A stretch of 64,000 bases of DNA from Geitlerinema sp. PCC 7407 (GCF_000317045.1 NC_019703.1:4224934-4288933), one strand, 5' to 3'. Counted from the stretch's first letter, positions 45,401 to 55,259 are shown. Notes: a model not told the origin generated them from the sequence alone. Program-made: numbers and translations.

Positions 45401-45601
45401 TGGACTAGCAGATCGGCGCGTTGATACAGCGCTTTAAGACAAGGCGTCAGCAATTTGGGATCTATTGGGCGTCTTTGGACACAAAAGTGGGCCTAGCGCT
45501 TGAATCTCAACCACACCAAGGGCGATCGCCCCAGCGCCATTGAGTTTTCAAGATCTAGGCCCCAATTGCCTTAATGGCAAAAAATCGTCCGCAGCCTGGA
45601 C

Positions 45602-46354
45602 CTATCGACGAGGCACCTTGTTCAGATAGTCCACATCAAAGGCGGAGAAGCGCTGAGCGTAGTTGCCCTTGGGCGCGATCGCCGCTGCCACAGCCCGGAA
45701 CTTGCGAGGATCGCCCTCGGCCAGACGACGGTCCTGGAACTTGCGGGTGTAGAACTTCTCCAGGGTGATCCGCCAGTCGGTCTTCGCCGTACCGGCCACT
45801 TCCTGGTAGTCCACGCCGTAGCGAGGCGTCACCAGGTTGAAGGGGCGAGCCTCCATCCGACGACGCTGGTAAGGCACCGTCCAGTCGCCAAAGGCCTGGT
45901 TGTATTCTTCGCTGTCCACCAGCGCATCCACAAAGCCGTGGAAGCCTGCGGTGCCGATCTTGATGGACCAAGAGATTTTCTCCTCTTGGTTGTACGCATC
46001 GCGTCCCAAGACACGGCGCAGGCAGAGCTCAACCAAACGGTAGTTATCGTTGACGCCCACAACCAGCTTGTAGAAACGCTCAGACTTGAGCAGGCCGCGG
46101 ATGAAGTCGCGCACCGAGATCGAACCGTTGGCGAGCTGGGTTTCCAGGGTCACCTGACGGTTGAAGCGCAGCGTTTCATGCTCGCTGAAAATTTGGCGGT
46201 AGGCTGCCCAAACAAGAGCCTTCATCTCCATGGCAGAAGAAACATCTTCGACCCGATAGATGTAAGGCGTATCTTCGTTTTGATCGAGTTTTCCGAAGCT
46301 GGAAACCCGGTGATTCTGAGTTGATGGTTTATAAGCAAGCAAGGGCAGTGCCAT
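45602..46354 (-). CDS. cpcG: Phycobilisome rod-core linker CpcG (third copy)
   Basis: CpcG joins phycocyanin rods to the allophycocyanin core. The 250-residue protein is mainly a linker domain (about 20-190, with [20 protein letters not shown] and [16 protein letters not shown]). The C-terminal part contacts the core (here ending [10 protein letters not shown]). No C-terminal membrane helix is present, so it is not CpcL. It is the most diverged and last of three tandem copies; about 200 bases separate it from the second. Confidence 0.93.
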   Translation of the reverse strand: MALPLLAYKPSTQNHRVSSFGKLDQNEDTPYIYRVEDVSSAMEMKALVWAAYRQIFSEHETLRFNRQVTLETQLANGSISVRDFIRGLLKSERFYKLVVGVNDNYRLVELCLRRVLGRDAYNQEEKISWSIKIGTAGFHGFVDALVDSEEYNQAFGDWTVPYQRRRMEARPFNLVTPRYGVDYQEVAGTAKTDWRITLEKFYTRKFQDRRLAEGDPRKFRAVAAAIAPKGNYAQRFSAFDVDYLNKVPRR

Positions 46355-46553
46355 GCTGAGATCTCCCTTCCGTAACTATCTAGATGGTCAAAAAGTGGAG
46401 CTACAAACTGGCGGTCAAAACAGACCAATGGACGCAGGGGTGATGCTGAGTTGACGCGCTTTGGGTCTATTATCCCGTGTCTTGTCCCTCAGAACTGCCT
46501 TCCATGGGCGATTTGACTCCCCAAGGCCCCAAACTTTGGCAAGGGCGATGGAC

Positions 46554-47297
46554 CTAGCGCACGGGGAAGCTGGCCGAGGGGCTGATGGAGGCAGGAGTTC
46601 CCGTCACTTGGGCATCGCGCGTCATGTCTGGAATGCGAATGTTGGCGGTGTTCACAGACACGAAATTCATGGGGGTGACGCGCACTTCGCGAGCCATGGC
46701 CCGGAAGTTGTTGATGTCGCCCCACTTGTAGCGCTGGTCTTCGAGGCGATCGCGCCAGTAGTCGGCGTAGCGCGGCGTTACCAGGTTGAAGGGGCGATCT
46801 TTATAGCGCCGACGCTGGAACGGCACGATGTTTTCGCCAAAGTTTTCTTGGTATTCGCCGCTATTGATCAGGGCATCAATAAAGGCATCAAATCCGTGGG
46901 TGGCGATTTTGATCGACCAAGAAATTTCTTCGTCTTTGCTATAGGGAGCCCGGCCCAGCAAGCGCTTGAGGGTCAGCTCGACGATGCGATAGTTGGAGTT
47001 GGTTTCGACGACTAGCTTGCGATAGACGTCGGATTTGGCCAAGCCCCGAATGAAGTCCCGCACCGTGATGGAGCGGTTCTTGAGCTGGGTTTCCAGGGTG
47101 ACCTGGCGGTGGCTGCGCAGGGTCTCATGCTCGCTGAACACCTGACGATAGGCCGCCCAGACCAAGGCCTGAAATTCGCCATCGGAGGTGGCGTTTTCGA
47201 TGCGATAGGGCCGGGGAGACTCCTCGCTGGGGATTTCAAAGCCAGCAACGCGCTGATTTTGGGTCGAGGGCCGGTAGTCAAGAAGGGGAATTGCCAT
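46554..47297 (-). CDS. cpcG: Phycobilisome rod-core linker CpcG (second copy)
   Basis: The roughly 247-residue linker starts MAIPLLDYRPSTQNQRV and has the same linker domain as its neighbours ([20 protein letters not shown]). A distinct C-terminus includes IRIPDMTRDAQVTG. It carries no membrane helix. I placed the start at ATG 47297 by alignment with the neighbours; an upstream in-frame codon at 47381 adds unrelated sequence. Different CpcG copies often build different phycobilisome forms. Confidence 0.93.
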   Translation of the reverse strand: MAIPLLDYRPSTQNQRVAGFEIPSEESPRPYRIENATSDGEFQALVWAAYRQVFSEHETLRSHRQVTLETQLKNRSITVRDFIRGLAKSDVYRKLVVETNSNYRIVELTLKRLLGRAPYSKDEEISWSIKIATHGFDAFIDALINSGEYQENFGENIVPFQRRRYKDRPFNLVTPRYADYWRDRLEDQRYKWGDINNFRAMAREVRVTPMNFVSVNTANIRIPDMTRDAQVTGTPASISPSASFPVR

Positions 47298-47414
47298 AGA
47301 CTTTCGCCAATGAAGGGTCCATGAAACATCAAAGGGGCGATCGCCGCTGACCAGAGCACTCCTAGGAACGCAGGGACCCACAGGCCCCTCGCCAAGGGCG
47401 ATCGCTCAGGCGGC

Positions 47415-48266
47415 TTAGGCCTTGGTCTTGGCCGGAGCCGGAATGTAGCGATAAGGCAGCGCTACTTCTGTGCGACCCACCGCTACCTGGGGCGTTTGGA
47501 TATCGCGGGTCATGTCGGGAATTTCGACGGAGCGAGCGATCGCGCTGGCGCGATCAGCATCCCGCTGGTAGTTGCGCTCGGGCACCACGATGGTGCGCGT
47601 CATGTTGAAGAAGGTCGCCGGAATGCCCTGGCGCACCACCTTGAGATCGCGATCGCCCTTCTGGTAGGAGCGGCCCGTTGCCATGGCGCTACCGCCCACC
47701 GCAATGCCAATCATGCGGCCCCGCCAGTAGTCGTTGTAGCGCGGCGTCACCAGGTTGAAGGGGCGGCCATCGTAGCGGCGGCGCTGGTAGGGAACAATGG
47801 TGCCGCCAAAGTTTTGCTGATACTCGTCGCTCTCGATCACCGCATCGATGAAGCCGTGGAGGCCGCGCGTCGCAATCACGATGGACCAGGCGATTTGCTC
47901 ATCCTGACCGTAGGTCGCCCGACCGAGGAACCGCTTGAAGGTGACATCCACCAAGCGATAGTTGGAGTTGAGCTCCGCAACTTGGCTGCGATAGACATCG
48001 GACTTGCCAAGGCCCCGAATAAACTCTTGCACGGAGATCAGGCGATTGCGCAGCTGGGATTCGAGGGCGCGCTGGCGATAGCTCTCCAGGATCATGTGCT
48101 CGCCAAAGATCTGGCGGTAGGCGGCCCAGATCACTTGATCGACGTCCGCCGCAGAAGCGCTGGAGGTCAAGCGATACATAACGGGCGCGTCTTCGTTGCG
48201 AATTTCGTAGCCGTCAACCCGCTGGTTTTGGGTTTTGGGCGTGACTTTGAGTAAGGGAATAGCCAT
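47415..48266 (-). CDS. cpcG: Phycobilisome rod-core linker CpcG (first copy)
   Basis: The 283-residue linker starts MAIPLLKVTPKTQNQRVDG. It has the linker domain (about 20-190, [20 protein letters not shown]) and the longest C-terminal tail of the three, sharing VEIPDMTRDIQT with the second copy and ending AKTKA. It directly follows cpcF. The shared PDMTRD segment suggests the first two copies arose by duplication after the third diverged. Confidence 0.94.
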   Translation of the reverse strand: MAIPLLKVTPKTQNQRVDGYEIRNEDAPVMYRLTSSASAADVDQVIWAAYRQIFGEHMILESYRQRALESQLRNRLISVQEFIRGLGKSDVYRSQVAELNSNYRLVDVTFKRFLGRATYGQDEQIAWSIVIATRGLHGFIDAVIESDEYQQNFGGTIVPYQRRRYDGRPFNLVTPRYNDYWRGRMIGIAVGGSAMATGRSYQKGDRDLKVVRQGIPATFFNMTRTIVVPERNYQRDADRASAIARSVEIPDMTRDIQTPQVAVGRTEVALPYRYIPAPAKTKA

Positions 48267-48323
48267 AGGAACTTAAATCACTCGGTAGGTTCATCACAAT
48301 CGGCGATCGCAAACAGGGGATAT

Positions 48324-49013
48324 CTAGCCCTGCTCCACAGTCGCCGCATCCAGATCAGCAGCCCAGGCTGCTGTGAGCTGGCGCTGAGCCAGCAAAACAC
48401 GGGCTTTCACGGCCCCCTCGCCATCGGTGGCGAGCAAGCGCTCAAACATCGCCTGAATTTGCTCGCGCAGATCGGCGCTGGGCTGCGCCTCAGGCATCAT
48501 GAGTCCCTGCAAACCAACAATGGCAGCGTAGCGAATGGACCAGTCAGAATCCTGAAGCAAGCTCTCGAGCACTTGCAGCGTTTGGGTCTGCCGAGCGCTG
48601 CGCTCTTGAGAAGACAGACAAGACCATCGCAGCTGACCGAGCCCTTTGGCGGCCGCCCGCCGGACGCTCGGCGCAAAGTCTGTGGCGGCGGCGCTCAGCA
48701 GGGCATCGAGGGCCTGGGGATCGGCGATCGCCGACAGCGCCCGAAAGGAATAGGCCCGTGCGCCATAGTTATAGTCGTCGAGCTGCTCAAGGGTGGGAGC
48801 GATCGCCCGCTGGCCCCAAGCCACTAGCCCATCCACCGCCAAGACCGCAGCCGCAGGGTTGTTGTATCCCAGCACCTTGATCAACGTCGGAATATTGGCC
48901 TCGTCTTGGGACGCCACCAACGCTCGAACAGCGGCGACCAAGCGCTCTGGCGAGTCCGCTTGTTCTACCGCCTGAATCAGATCCATCGTTTGGGCAGAAT
49001 GGGTCACGGTCAT
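48324..49013 (-). CDS. cpcF: Phycocyanobilin lyase subunit CpcF
   Basis: With CpcE, this attaches phycocyanobilin to Cys84 of CpcA. The 229-residue protein is built of HEAT-like repeats (for example YNYGARAYSFRALSAIADPQ and DSDWSIRYAAIVGLQGLM). It lies about 57 bases after cpcE in the operon. Confidence 0.92.
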   Translation of the reverse strand: MTVTHSAQTMDLIQAVEQADSPERLVAAVRALVASQDEANIPTLIKVLGYNNPAAAVLAVDGLVAWGQRAIAPTLEQLDDYNYGARAYSFRALSAIADPQALDALLSAAATDFAPSVRRAAAKGLGQLRWSCLSSQERSARQTQTLQVLESLLQDSDWSIRYAAIVGLQGLMMPEAQPSADLREQIQAMFERLLATDGEGAVKARVLLAQRQLTAAWAADLDAATVEQG

Positions 49014-49070
49014 TTTCTTATCGAGAACTCACTGGTGGGTTCGAAGGGGTTGGCAAGCCGTGAACGCCCC

Positions 49071-49910
49071 CTAGAGCAGGGCATCCATGAGCGCCATCAC
49101 CTGACAGGCAGCCTCCGAAAGCACAACGGACTGGGAACGCTTGAAGTGGTTGTCCAGCAAGCTTTTGAGCGCAATGATTTTGAAGCTACTTTCCACCGAG
49201 GCAGACGCGATCGCCTCCGCCCCCGCCAAATAGCCACTGGTGCCAAGGTCCATCAAAATGATTCGCCGCAGCTTGACATCATCACACCCCAGCGCCTGCA
49301 CCAGGCGATCGCCATAGGGGGCTTCCTGCGTCAGGGCATACATCGCGCGCGCCGCCATACAGGCCACCCGCTCCACCGGATGATCCAAAAACGGCCGCAC
49401 CAAGGGCACCGCATCCCGGGCATCCAGCGCCTCTAGCGCCTCAATCACCCCCTCCACTGGCCGCGCCAGGTGGGGACGACCCGGCACCTGCAAAGCCGCC
49501 GCCACGCCCCCCTCAAGAAAGCGCAGCAGATCCGGCACGCAGACCGGATCGCCTAGCATTCCCAGGGATTGGGCCGCCGCCTCCTGCACATAAAAATCCG
49601 TGCAGTCTAGGCAGCGAACCAGAGGCAGCACCGCTCGGCGATCGCCCAGCTTGCCCAGCGCCCTCGCCGCATTGCGCCGGAGCGGATATCCTCCGAGCTC
49701 CGTTTGATCATCCTCATCCTCAAGCGCAGCAATGAGGGCATCCACCACCTGGGGATCCCCCTCCGAAAACTTCCCAAGCCACCACGCCGCGTAGTAACGC
49801 AAGCTGAGGTCAGGATGCTTCAAATTTGCGATCGCTTGATCAACCGTCAACGCCTCCCCGCTGCTATCCACCAGCGAAGGACTCGACGGCGGAGAGTTTG
49901 CCTCCGTCAT
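49071..49910 (-). CDS. cpcE: Phycocyanobilin lyase subunit CpcE
   Basis: The roughly 279-residue partner of CpcF carries five or six HEAT-like repeats (AIANLKHPDLSLRYYAAWWL, LGGYPLRRNAARALGKLGDR, CTDFYVQEAAAQSLGMLGDP). The dimer chromophorylates CpcA. I chose the ATG at 49910 (MTEANSPP); an upstream in-frame start at 49934 is possible. Confidence 0.93.
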   Translation of the reverse strand: MTEANSPPSSPSLVDSSGEALTVDQAIANLKHPDLSLRYYAAWWLGKFSEGDPQVVDALIAALEDEDDQTELGGYPLRRNAARALGKLGDRRAVLPLVRCLDCTDFYVQEAAAQSLGMLGDPVCVPDLLRFLEGGVAAALQVPGRPHLARPVEGVIEALEALDARDAVPLVRPFLDHPVERVACMAARAMYALTQEAPYGDRLVQALGCDDVKLRRIILMDLGTSGYLAGAEAIASASVESSFKIIALKSLLDNHFKRSQSVVLSEAACQVMALMDALL

Positions 49911-49957
49911 GACCCTCTCAGAAGAAAATGACAACTCAAAATACCCCTGCCAGCCCC

Positions 49958-50293
49958 TTAGGACTTAGCAGACTTCGACGAAGAGCTCTTGCGCGTGCTC
50001 GTCTTTGCCGGCTGATTGGCCGCCGTTGCCTCCTCCTTCGCCGGAGACGCGCTCTCCGCCACCACCAGCGGCTGAATGCTCACGATCTTGCCGCCCAAGC
50101 GGTTGATTCGCTGCATTTCCTCGTTCATCCGGCTGTAGGGAACCGAGATAAACACACTGCCGCTCTGGCGGATCGGATAGCTAAGCTTGTCCGACTGATA
50201 GGTTTGGCGCAGACCCTGCACCTCGACCCGAAACATCCGGCTGGCTGCGCTATTGAGGCTCGTATTGCTGCCTAGACCAGTTTGACCAAACAT
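49958..50293 (-). CDS. cpcD: CpcD-like rod-capping linker with extra basic tail
   Basis: The 111-residue protein has a CpcD domain (about 15-75; FRVEVQGLRQTYQSDKLSYP and MNEEMQRINRLGGKIVSIQP), which caps the outer end of phycocyanin rods. A tail of about 30 residues rich in K, S, A and T follows, ending RKSSSSKSAKS, which the neighbouring CpcD lacks. Both start MFGQT, so they are recent duplicates. The tail could bind something at the rod end; that is inference. Confidence 0.9.
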   Translation of the reverse strand: MFGQTGLGSNTSLNSAASRMFRVEVQGLRQTYQSDKLSYPIRQSGSVFISVPYSRMNEEMQRINRLGGKIVSIQPLVVAESASPAKEEATAANQPAKTSTRKSSSSKSAKS

Positions 50294-50399
50294 CGTCCTG
50301 ATGACTCCTTAACGTCCAATGGGCTCACGTCAGCAAACTCTCGAAAGCACGCGCACAAGCACCCTCCCTCTAGAGTCTGCACTCCTTGCAGCAGCAAGA

Positions 50400-50630
50400 C
50401 TAAGAAGCCGCTTTCACGCCAACAATCTTGCCGCCGAGACGATTAATCCGCTGCATCTCTTCATTGAGACGGCTGTAGGGAACCCGAATCGAAGTCGTGC
50501 CGCTATTGCGAATGGAGTAGCTCAAGCGATCCGACGCATCAGACTGGCGCAGGCCCTCAACTTCAATGGAAAAAATCCGGTTTGCAGAGTCGCTCAGGTT
50601 CGCTCTGCCCAACATTGTTTGACCAAACAT
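50400..50630 (-). CDS. cpcD: Phycobilisome rod-capping linker CpcD
   Basis: The 76-residue protein is a plain CpcD domain (FSIEVEGLRQSDASDRLSYS, LNEEMQRINRLGGKIVGVKA). It ends rod growth by capping the distal hexamer. Length is typical. The start is ATG 50630 (MFGQTMLG), shared with its duplicate; an upstream in-frame codon at 50714 adds unrelated sequence. Confidence 0.93.
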   Translation of the reverse strand: MFGQTMLGRANLSDSANRIFSIEVEGLRQSDASDRLSYSIRNSGTTSIRVPYSRLNEEMQRINRLGGKIVGVKAAS

Positions 50631-50741
50631 GCGGCGATCGCTCCTTGAAAACTTCAACACACAACAATAGATAAACAGCGGCAGATAGCCGTGGATGATG
50701 GCAAACACCTCCACGGCTAACGCATCTGCTTCAGATGAACA

Positions 50742-51617
50742 TCACGCCGGAGAAACACTCACGATGCGACCGCCCATCCGATGGATTTGCTGCATCTTCG
50801 GCAGCATCTGCTCAACCGGCACCAAGTACGTCGTATTGCTGCGACGCACCTTGGGATAGCCAGGATTGCGGATGCCAGCCACCTCAAGGCAGTAGACACG
50901 GCCGCTTTCGCCCCAAGTCCCCCCGAGCGCCTTAGACGGCGTCACATCGCCACCGCTCGTACGGTAGCTCCAGCCGCCCTCGCCAGCTGGCTTCAAAATA
51001 GAAGAAGCGCGGTTTTGAGCCAGCTCGCGGAACAGGTGGGGGCTCTTGCCAGCAACCTGAGCGCGATCGCTATTGGCATAGCCGCGATACAGGCGGAACA
51101 TCCGCGTAAAACCGGTTGTTCTCACCCCCGCATCGACGGAAAATCCACGGTAGTATGGAACAACGTTGTTACCAAAACTGTTTTCATATTCGGGGCTATC
51201 GATGTAGGAGTTAATCTCCGCGTCATAGCCTTTTTCGTTGTAGAGGTTGAGATGGTGATTGATCTCATCCTCGGTATAGGGAGCCCGGCCCAAGAGATGC
51301 TTGTAGTTCAGCTCGATAAAGCGAGTATTGGAGTTGCTGTACAAGAACTTCTGCTTGTACAGATCCGACGTCGCGATCGCGCGGACAAATTCCCGCACCG
51401 TAATATTGCCTTGACGTAGCTGAGATTCAGCCGCCGTCAAGCGCTCAAAGGCCATCACATAGTCATTGCCGAGCACTTGGCGATAGGCGGCTCGGAACAC
51501 AGCCTGGAGATCATCCTCGGTCCAGTCAGGGCGAAGTTCAACCCGGCCCGACTCATCGAAGGAGGAGATGCCTAAGCTTCTGGCTTGCACCAGCGTGGAT
51601 GCTATTAAAGCGCTCAT
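50742..51617 (-). CDS. cpcC: Phycocyanin-associated rod linker CpcC
   Basis: CpcC joins phycocyanin hexamers within rods. The roughly 291-residue protein has an N-terminal linker domain (about 25-170; [20 protein letters not shown]) and a C-terminal CpcD-type domain (about 235-290; [20 protein letters not shown]). Only one cpcC is present. The start is ATG 51617 (MSALIAST), preceded by GGGAGA. Confidence 0.95.
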   Translation of the reverse strand: MSALIASTLVQARSLGISSFDESGRVELRPDWTEDDLQAVFRAAYRQVLGNDYVMAFERLTAAESQLRQGNITVREFVRAIATSDLYKQKFLYSNSNTRFIELNYKHLLGRAPYTEDEINHHLNLYNEKGYDAEINSYIDSPEYENSFGNNVVPYYRGFSVDAGVRTTGFTRMFRLYRGYANSDRAQVAGKSPHLFRELAQNRASSILKPAGEGGWSYRTSGGDVTPSKALGGTWGESGRVYCLEVAGIRNPGYPKVRRSNTTYLVPVEQMLPKMQQIHRMGGRIVSVSPA

Positions 51618-51666
51618 GTTTGCTCTCCCAACACAACTTGCCAACGGGGTTTCCCCCTAAAAACAA

Positions 51667-51726
51667 TGCCCGGAAAAATTAGTAACTGCTAGCCATTAAG
51701 CCAACACTCACTGATTCTTCCGGGCA
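51667..51726 (-). terminator. Hairpin between cpcA and cpcC
   Basis: TTCCGGGCA (51718-51726) and TGCCCGGAA (51667-51675) pair, and the stem extends inward to about 13 bp with one G-U pair. On the minus strand the right arm is followed by TTGTTTTTA. It likely ends most cpcBA transcripts and leaves less mRNA for the linkers; partial read-through is inferred from the operon layout. Confidence 0.7.
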
Positions 51727-51738
51727 GCGCACAAGAGC

Positions 51739-52227
51739 TTAGCTCAGGGCGTTGATAGCGTAGTCGAGGTAAGCGTTAGCTTCCACAGCTGCTTGGCCGG
51801 TGACGCCATGGTTAGCGCGGATGTGGCGCAGAGCTTCAACGTACCAGCTAGGAGACAGGTCGAAAGCACGGTTCAGCTCGTCGAGACCAGCGAGGAGGAA
51901 CTCGTCGAGGGGACCGGTACCGCCAGCAACCAGGCAGTAGGTCACGATGCGCAGGTAGTAACCGATGTCACGAGCGCACTTCGCCTTACCACGAGCATCA
52001 GCAGCCATGTTGGCGCCTTGTTGCTGAGTGGTGTAGGGGAACTTCTGATAGACTGCCTGAGCAGCGCCGTCGATCAGCTTCTGAGAGTTCTTGGTCAGAG
52101 CGCGAGCAGCTTCCATAGCAGCAGCGGCACGCTCGTAGCGACCAAACACTTGGTGCATCTCAGCGTTGCTGAGGAAACGACCTTGGGTATCAGCAGCAGC
52201 GATTGCTTCGGTAATCGGGGTCTTCAT
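51739..52227 (-). CDS. cpcA: Phycocyanin alpha subunit
   Basis: The alpha chain of C-phycocyanin has 162 residues. The bilin-binding Cys is C84 in [13 protein letters not shown], and [15 protein letters not shown] is typical. It pairs with CpcB into (alpha beta) hexamers. It follows cpcB by about 105 bases. Confidence 0.98.
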   Translation of the reverse strand: MKTPITEAIAAADTQGRFLSNAEMHQVFGRYERAAAAMEAARALTKNSQKLIDGAAQAVYQKFPYTTQQQGANMAADARGKAKCARDIGYYLRIVTYCLVAGGTGPLDEFLLAGLDELNRAFDLSPSWYVEALRHIRANHGVTGQAAVEANAYLDYAINALS

Positions 52228-52332
52228 TGTCGAACTATCTCCCTAAAATGTTTGTTCTGCGAGTTATTGAACTGCAATCTTTTAATGGACCAGCGCTAAC
52301 GCGCCATCCATGAAGTATTGAGGGGGTTAGAA

Positions 52333-52851
52333 CTATGCAACCGCAGAAGCAGCGCGATCGAAGTAGCCAGCCAGCTCCGACATCAGGGCGCTGCAATCAC
52401 CAGGGGTGATACCGGCAGAATCGTTAGCCACAGCAATAGCAGCCTCCTTCATTTTCTGAACGCCAGCAGCCACAGAACCACCGGGGACGCCCAGAGCTTG
52501 ATAGGTTTCGCGCAGGCCGTTGAGGCAACGATCATCCAGAACGCTGGAGTCGCCAGCCATGGTGGCGTAGGTGACGTAGCGCAGGATGATTTCCATGTCG
52601 CGGAGGCAAGCAGCCATGCGGCGGCTGGTGTAAGCGTTGCCACCGGGCTGGATCAGTTGGGGCTGCTCTTCGAAGAGTGCGCGAGCAGCGTCAGCAACGA
52701 TCTTGGAAGCGTTGCCGGTGATGCGGTTAACGGTATCCAGACGCTTGTTGCCTTCTTTGACCATGTTGGCCAGGGCATCGAACTGAGCATCGCTCAGGAA
52801 TTCACCCTTTGCATCAGCCTGAGAGACGACCTTGGCGAATGCATCTAGCAT
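52333..52851 (-). CDS. cpcB: Phycocyanin beta subunit
   Basis: The beta chain has 172 residues. Bilin-binding cysteines are C82 ([12 protein letters not shown]) and C153 (GDCSALM); N72 is the residue usually methylated. The ribosome site AGGAG lies 8 bases before the ATG. It is the first gene of the cpc operon. Confidence 0.98.
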   Translation of the reverse strand: MLDAFAKVVSQADAKGEFLSDAQFDALANMVKEGNKRLDTVNRITGNASKIVADAARALFEEQPQLIQPGGNAYTSRRMAACLRDMEIILRYVTYATMAGDSSVLDDRCLNGLRETYQALGVPGGSVAAGVQKMKEAAIAVANDSAGITPGDCSALMSELAGYFDRAASAVA

Positions 52852-53442
52852 GGAATCTTCTCCTAGTTACTTGGTTGTGCGTGACTTCGAGTTGAAGGCT
52901 GTTGCCTGAGCAGCGAAAGCTGTTCAGAAGCTTGGAGGTAAACTTCAGGCCACAACCCATAGGCTACCGTTGACTTTTTCTGTTCTCTACTCATTGCCAG
53001 CCCCGAGGGCAAGTCACGAGAGCAATGATTAAGAAATCTAAGAAATCTGAGAAAATTTCTGATTTGTATGAGAGACCGCAAAAAGCCTTAAACCTATGTC
53101 TTGCTTAAACTTTGCCTGCTGTTTGTACCCTCCAGGTTTTTTATACAACGCTGTCGGATGATTATTTGTTACAAGTTGTTAAGTTGCATCAAGGTGATAC
53201 GCCAGGAGACTCAAAGCCTTGTGCAGCAAGGGTTTTAGGCGAAAAAATCAACAACAGTTCGTTACAATTACAGAAGTATTTATACCCATCTTCTAAAATA
53301 AACATGAAGTTAATAGTCTTTTAATTTTTGCCAAAACCGTTCGGGAATCAGTGGTTGGTTTATCCGTAGTTCCCCCAGGGTTTCATGGGAGTTTGTTGAG
53401 AAGTGTTAAGTTTTCGCTGAGATTTTGAAGATTTAAGTTTGG
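52852..53442. promoter_or_regulatory. AT-rich leader and promoter region of the cpc operon
   Basis: This 590-base stretch has no supported gene and is much more AT-rich than the flanks, especially 53040-53440. It should contain the cpc promoter(s) and a long 5' untranslated leader, as in other cyanobacteria. I did not identify a definite box sequence. A short plus-strand frame (53112-53324) looks spurious. Confidence 0.6.
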
Positions 53443-54414
53443 TTAAGCTTGGCGTCGGCGCAGGACTTCTACGAGGGTTGTGAAGGTGTCTGGCAGGGGG
53501 GCGATCGCCTCAATCCATTGCTCTGTAAGGGGATGCTGGATTCGCAGACGCCAGGCGTGGAGCGCTTGGCCCGGGAGGTTGACGCCGACGGATCGGCCCG
53601 AGCCGTACAGCGGATCTCCGACAATGGGATGCCCCAAAAAAGTGCTGTGTACCCGGATCTGGTGCGTGCGACCGGTCTCTAATTCGAAATCAATCAGGGT
53701 GTAGTTGCCCAGACGTTCCCGGATGCGCCAGTGAGTGACGGCCCGCCGTCCTCCTTGCTCGATGGGCAGGATGGCCATTTTCTTGCGATCGACGGGGTGG
53801 CGGCCAATGGGCTGGTCTACGGTGCCTGATTCTTCGCGCGGCGCGCCATAGACCACGGCCAGATACTCGCGGCGGGCGGTTTTGGCCTGGATCTGGGCTT
53901 GCAGGTGCTGATAGGCGAGGTCCGTTTTGGCGATGACCAAGGCGCCGGTGGTTTCTTTGTCGAGGCGGTGAACGATGCCGGGGCGCTGAACGCCGCCAAT
54001 GCCGGCGAGGGAGTCGCAGTGGGCCAGGAGGGCGTGGACAAGGGTGCCTTCGCTGTGGCCCGGGGCGGGATGAACGACCATGCCGGCGGGTTTGTTGAGG
54101 ATGAGCAGGCTGTCGTCTTCGTAAAGGATGTCGAGGGGAATGGCCTCGGGCTGCAAATCAAGGGGCTCTGGGGCCGGAATGACGATTTCGATGCGATCGC
54201 CTGCTTGCAGGACGGCTTTTTTGCTGGAGCAAACTGCGCCGTTGACCGAGACTTGGCCTTGGGCGATTAGCTTTTGGATGCGCGATCGCGACAGATCGGG
54301 CACCTGCTCGGCGAGCCAGCTGTCGAGGCGCGGAGTCGAGCTGACGCCGTCGACGACTAGAATCCGGAAGTTTTCGGACGAGTCAGCAGCGAAGTCTGGG
54401 GAGGTGGGCACCAT
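53443..54414 (-). CDS. RluA-family rRNA pseudouridine synthase (RluD-like)
   Basis: This enzyme converts uridine to pseudouridine in structural RNA, likely 23S rRNA. The roughly 323-residue protein has an S4 RNA-binding domain (about 30-85, LDSWLAEQVPDLSRSRIQKL). The catalytic domain follows, with GIVHRLDKETTGALVIAKT (catalytic Asp in RLDKET) and GRTHQIRVHSTFLGHPIVGD. The start is ATG 54414 (MVPTSPDF). RluC and RluD cannot be told apart here. Confidence 0.93.
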   Translation of the reverse strand: MVPTSPDFAADSSENFRILVVDGVSSTPRLDSWLAEQVPDLSRSRIQKLIAQGQVSVNGAVCSSKKAVLQAGDRIEIVIPAPEPLDLQPEAIPLDILYEDDSLLILNKPAGMVVHPAPGHSEGTLVHALLAHCDSLAGIGGVQRPGIVHRLDKETTGALVIAKTDLAYQHLQAQIQAKTARREYLAVVYGAPREESGTVDQPIGRHPVDRKKMAILPIEQGGRRAVTHWRIRERLGNYTLIDFELETGRTHQIRVHSTFLGHPIVGDPLYGSGRSVGVNLPGQALHAWRLRIQHPLTEQWIEAIAPLPDTFTTLVEVLRRRQA

Positions 54415-54443
54415 GGCAAGCCAGAGAGCAAACGGGAGACTCT

Positions 54444-55259
54444 CTACTCTACCCAATCTTCGGCGGGAGCCCCCAGCAAAATCTGGGGTCGGCAGTGGGC
54501 AAGGGTGCTGTGGAGGTCTACGACGCTGCCAATGACGGCGATCGCCGGGGCGCTAAATCCGGTGGCTTCGACCTGGGACACGATGGTGGCCAAGGTGCCG
54601 ATGAGCTCTTCTTGCTCGGGGCGCGTGCCCCAGCGGACCAGGGCGATGGGCGTTTCGGGCGGCATCTGGGCCGTGAGCAGCTCTGCGACGATGTAGGGCA
54701 GGTTGTGGATGCCCATGTAGACAACGATGGTTTCGGAGCCGTGGGCGATCGCCTGCCAGTTCACCGCCGGCCGGTACTTGCCCGCCGACTCGTGCCCCGT
54801 CACAAAGGTCACCGAAGAGCTGTGAGAGCGATGGGTGAGGGGAATTCCGGCATAGGCCGAAGCAGCAATCCCCGCCGTAATTCCCGGCACCACTTCGACC
54901 GGCACCCCAGCCGCTACCAAATCTTCCATCTCCTCGCCGCCCCGTCCAAAGATGAAGGGATCGCCTCCTTTCAGGCGAACGACCACAGCGTGGCGCTGGG
55001 CTTGCTCGATCAGCAAGCGGGTGGTTTCTTCTTGCAAGCGGGAGTGGCGCCCGCGCCGCTTACCGGCGTCGATGAGCTCAGCAGCGGGATGGACCATGGC
55101 CAAAATGGCCGGACTCACCAGCGCGTCATAGACAACGACGTCGGCACACTCCAGCAGCGTCTTGCCTTTCACCGTCATCAGGCCCGGATCGCCGGGTCCT
55201 GCACCCACGAGATAGACTTTGCCCAAAGCAGCACGAGTTTCGACGGAAGATTCGGTCAT
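54444..55259 (-). CDS. cobA: Uroporphyrinogen-III C-methyltransferase
   Basis: CobA adds methyl groups at C2 and C7 of uroporphyrinogen III to give precorrin-2, the entry to siroheme and cobalamin. The roughly 271-residue protein has VYLVGAGPGDPGLMTVKG, DAGKRRGRHSRLQEE, VVRLKGGDPFIFGRGGEE and VVPGITAGIAASAYAGIPLT. The start is ATG 55259 (MTESSVETR). It lies next to cbiX, the chelatase of the same branch. Confidence 0.95.
   Translation of the reverse strand: MTESSVETRAALGKVYLVGAGPGDPGLMTVKGKTLLECADVVVYDALVSPAILAMVHPAAELIDAGKRRGRHSRLQEETTRLLIEQAQRHAVVVRLKGGDPFIFGRGGEEMEDLVAAGVPVEVVPGITAGIAASAYAGIPLTHRSHSSSVTFVTGHESAGKYRPAVNWQAIAHGSETIVVYMGIHNLPYIVAELLTAQMPPETPIALVRWGTRPEQEELIGTLATIVSQVEATGFSAPAIAVIGSVVDLHSTLAHCRPQILLGAPAEDWVE

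Noticed and set aside
53112-53324. 70-codon frame in the cpc leader
   Set aside because: AT-rich chance frame opposite to the operon, with no ribosome site.
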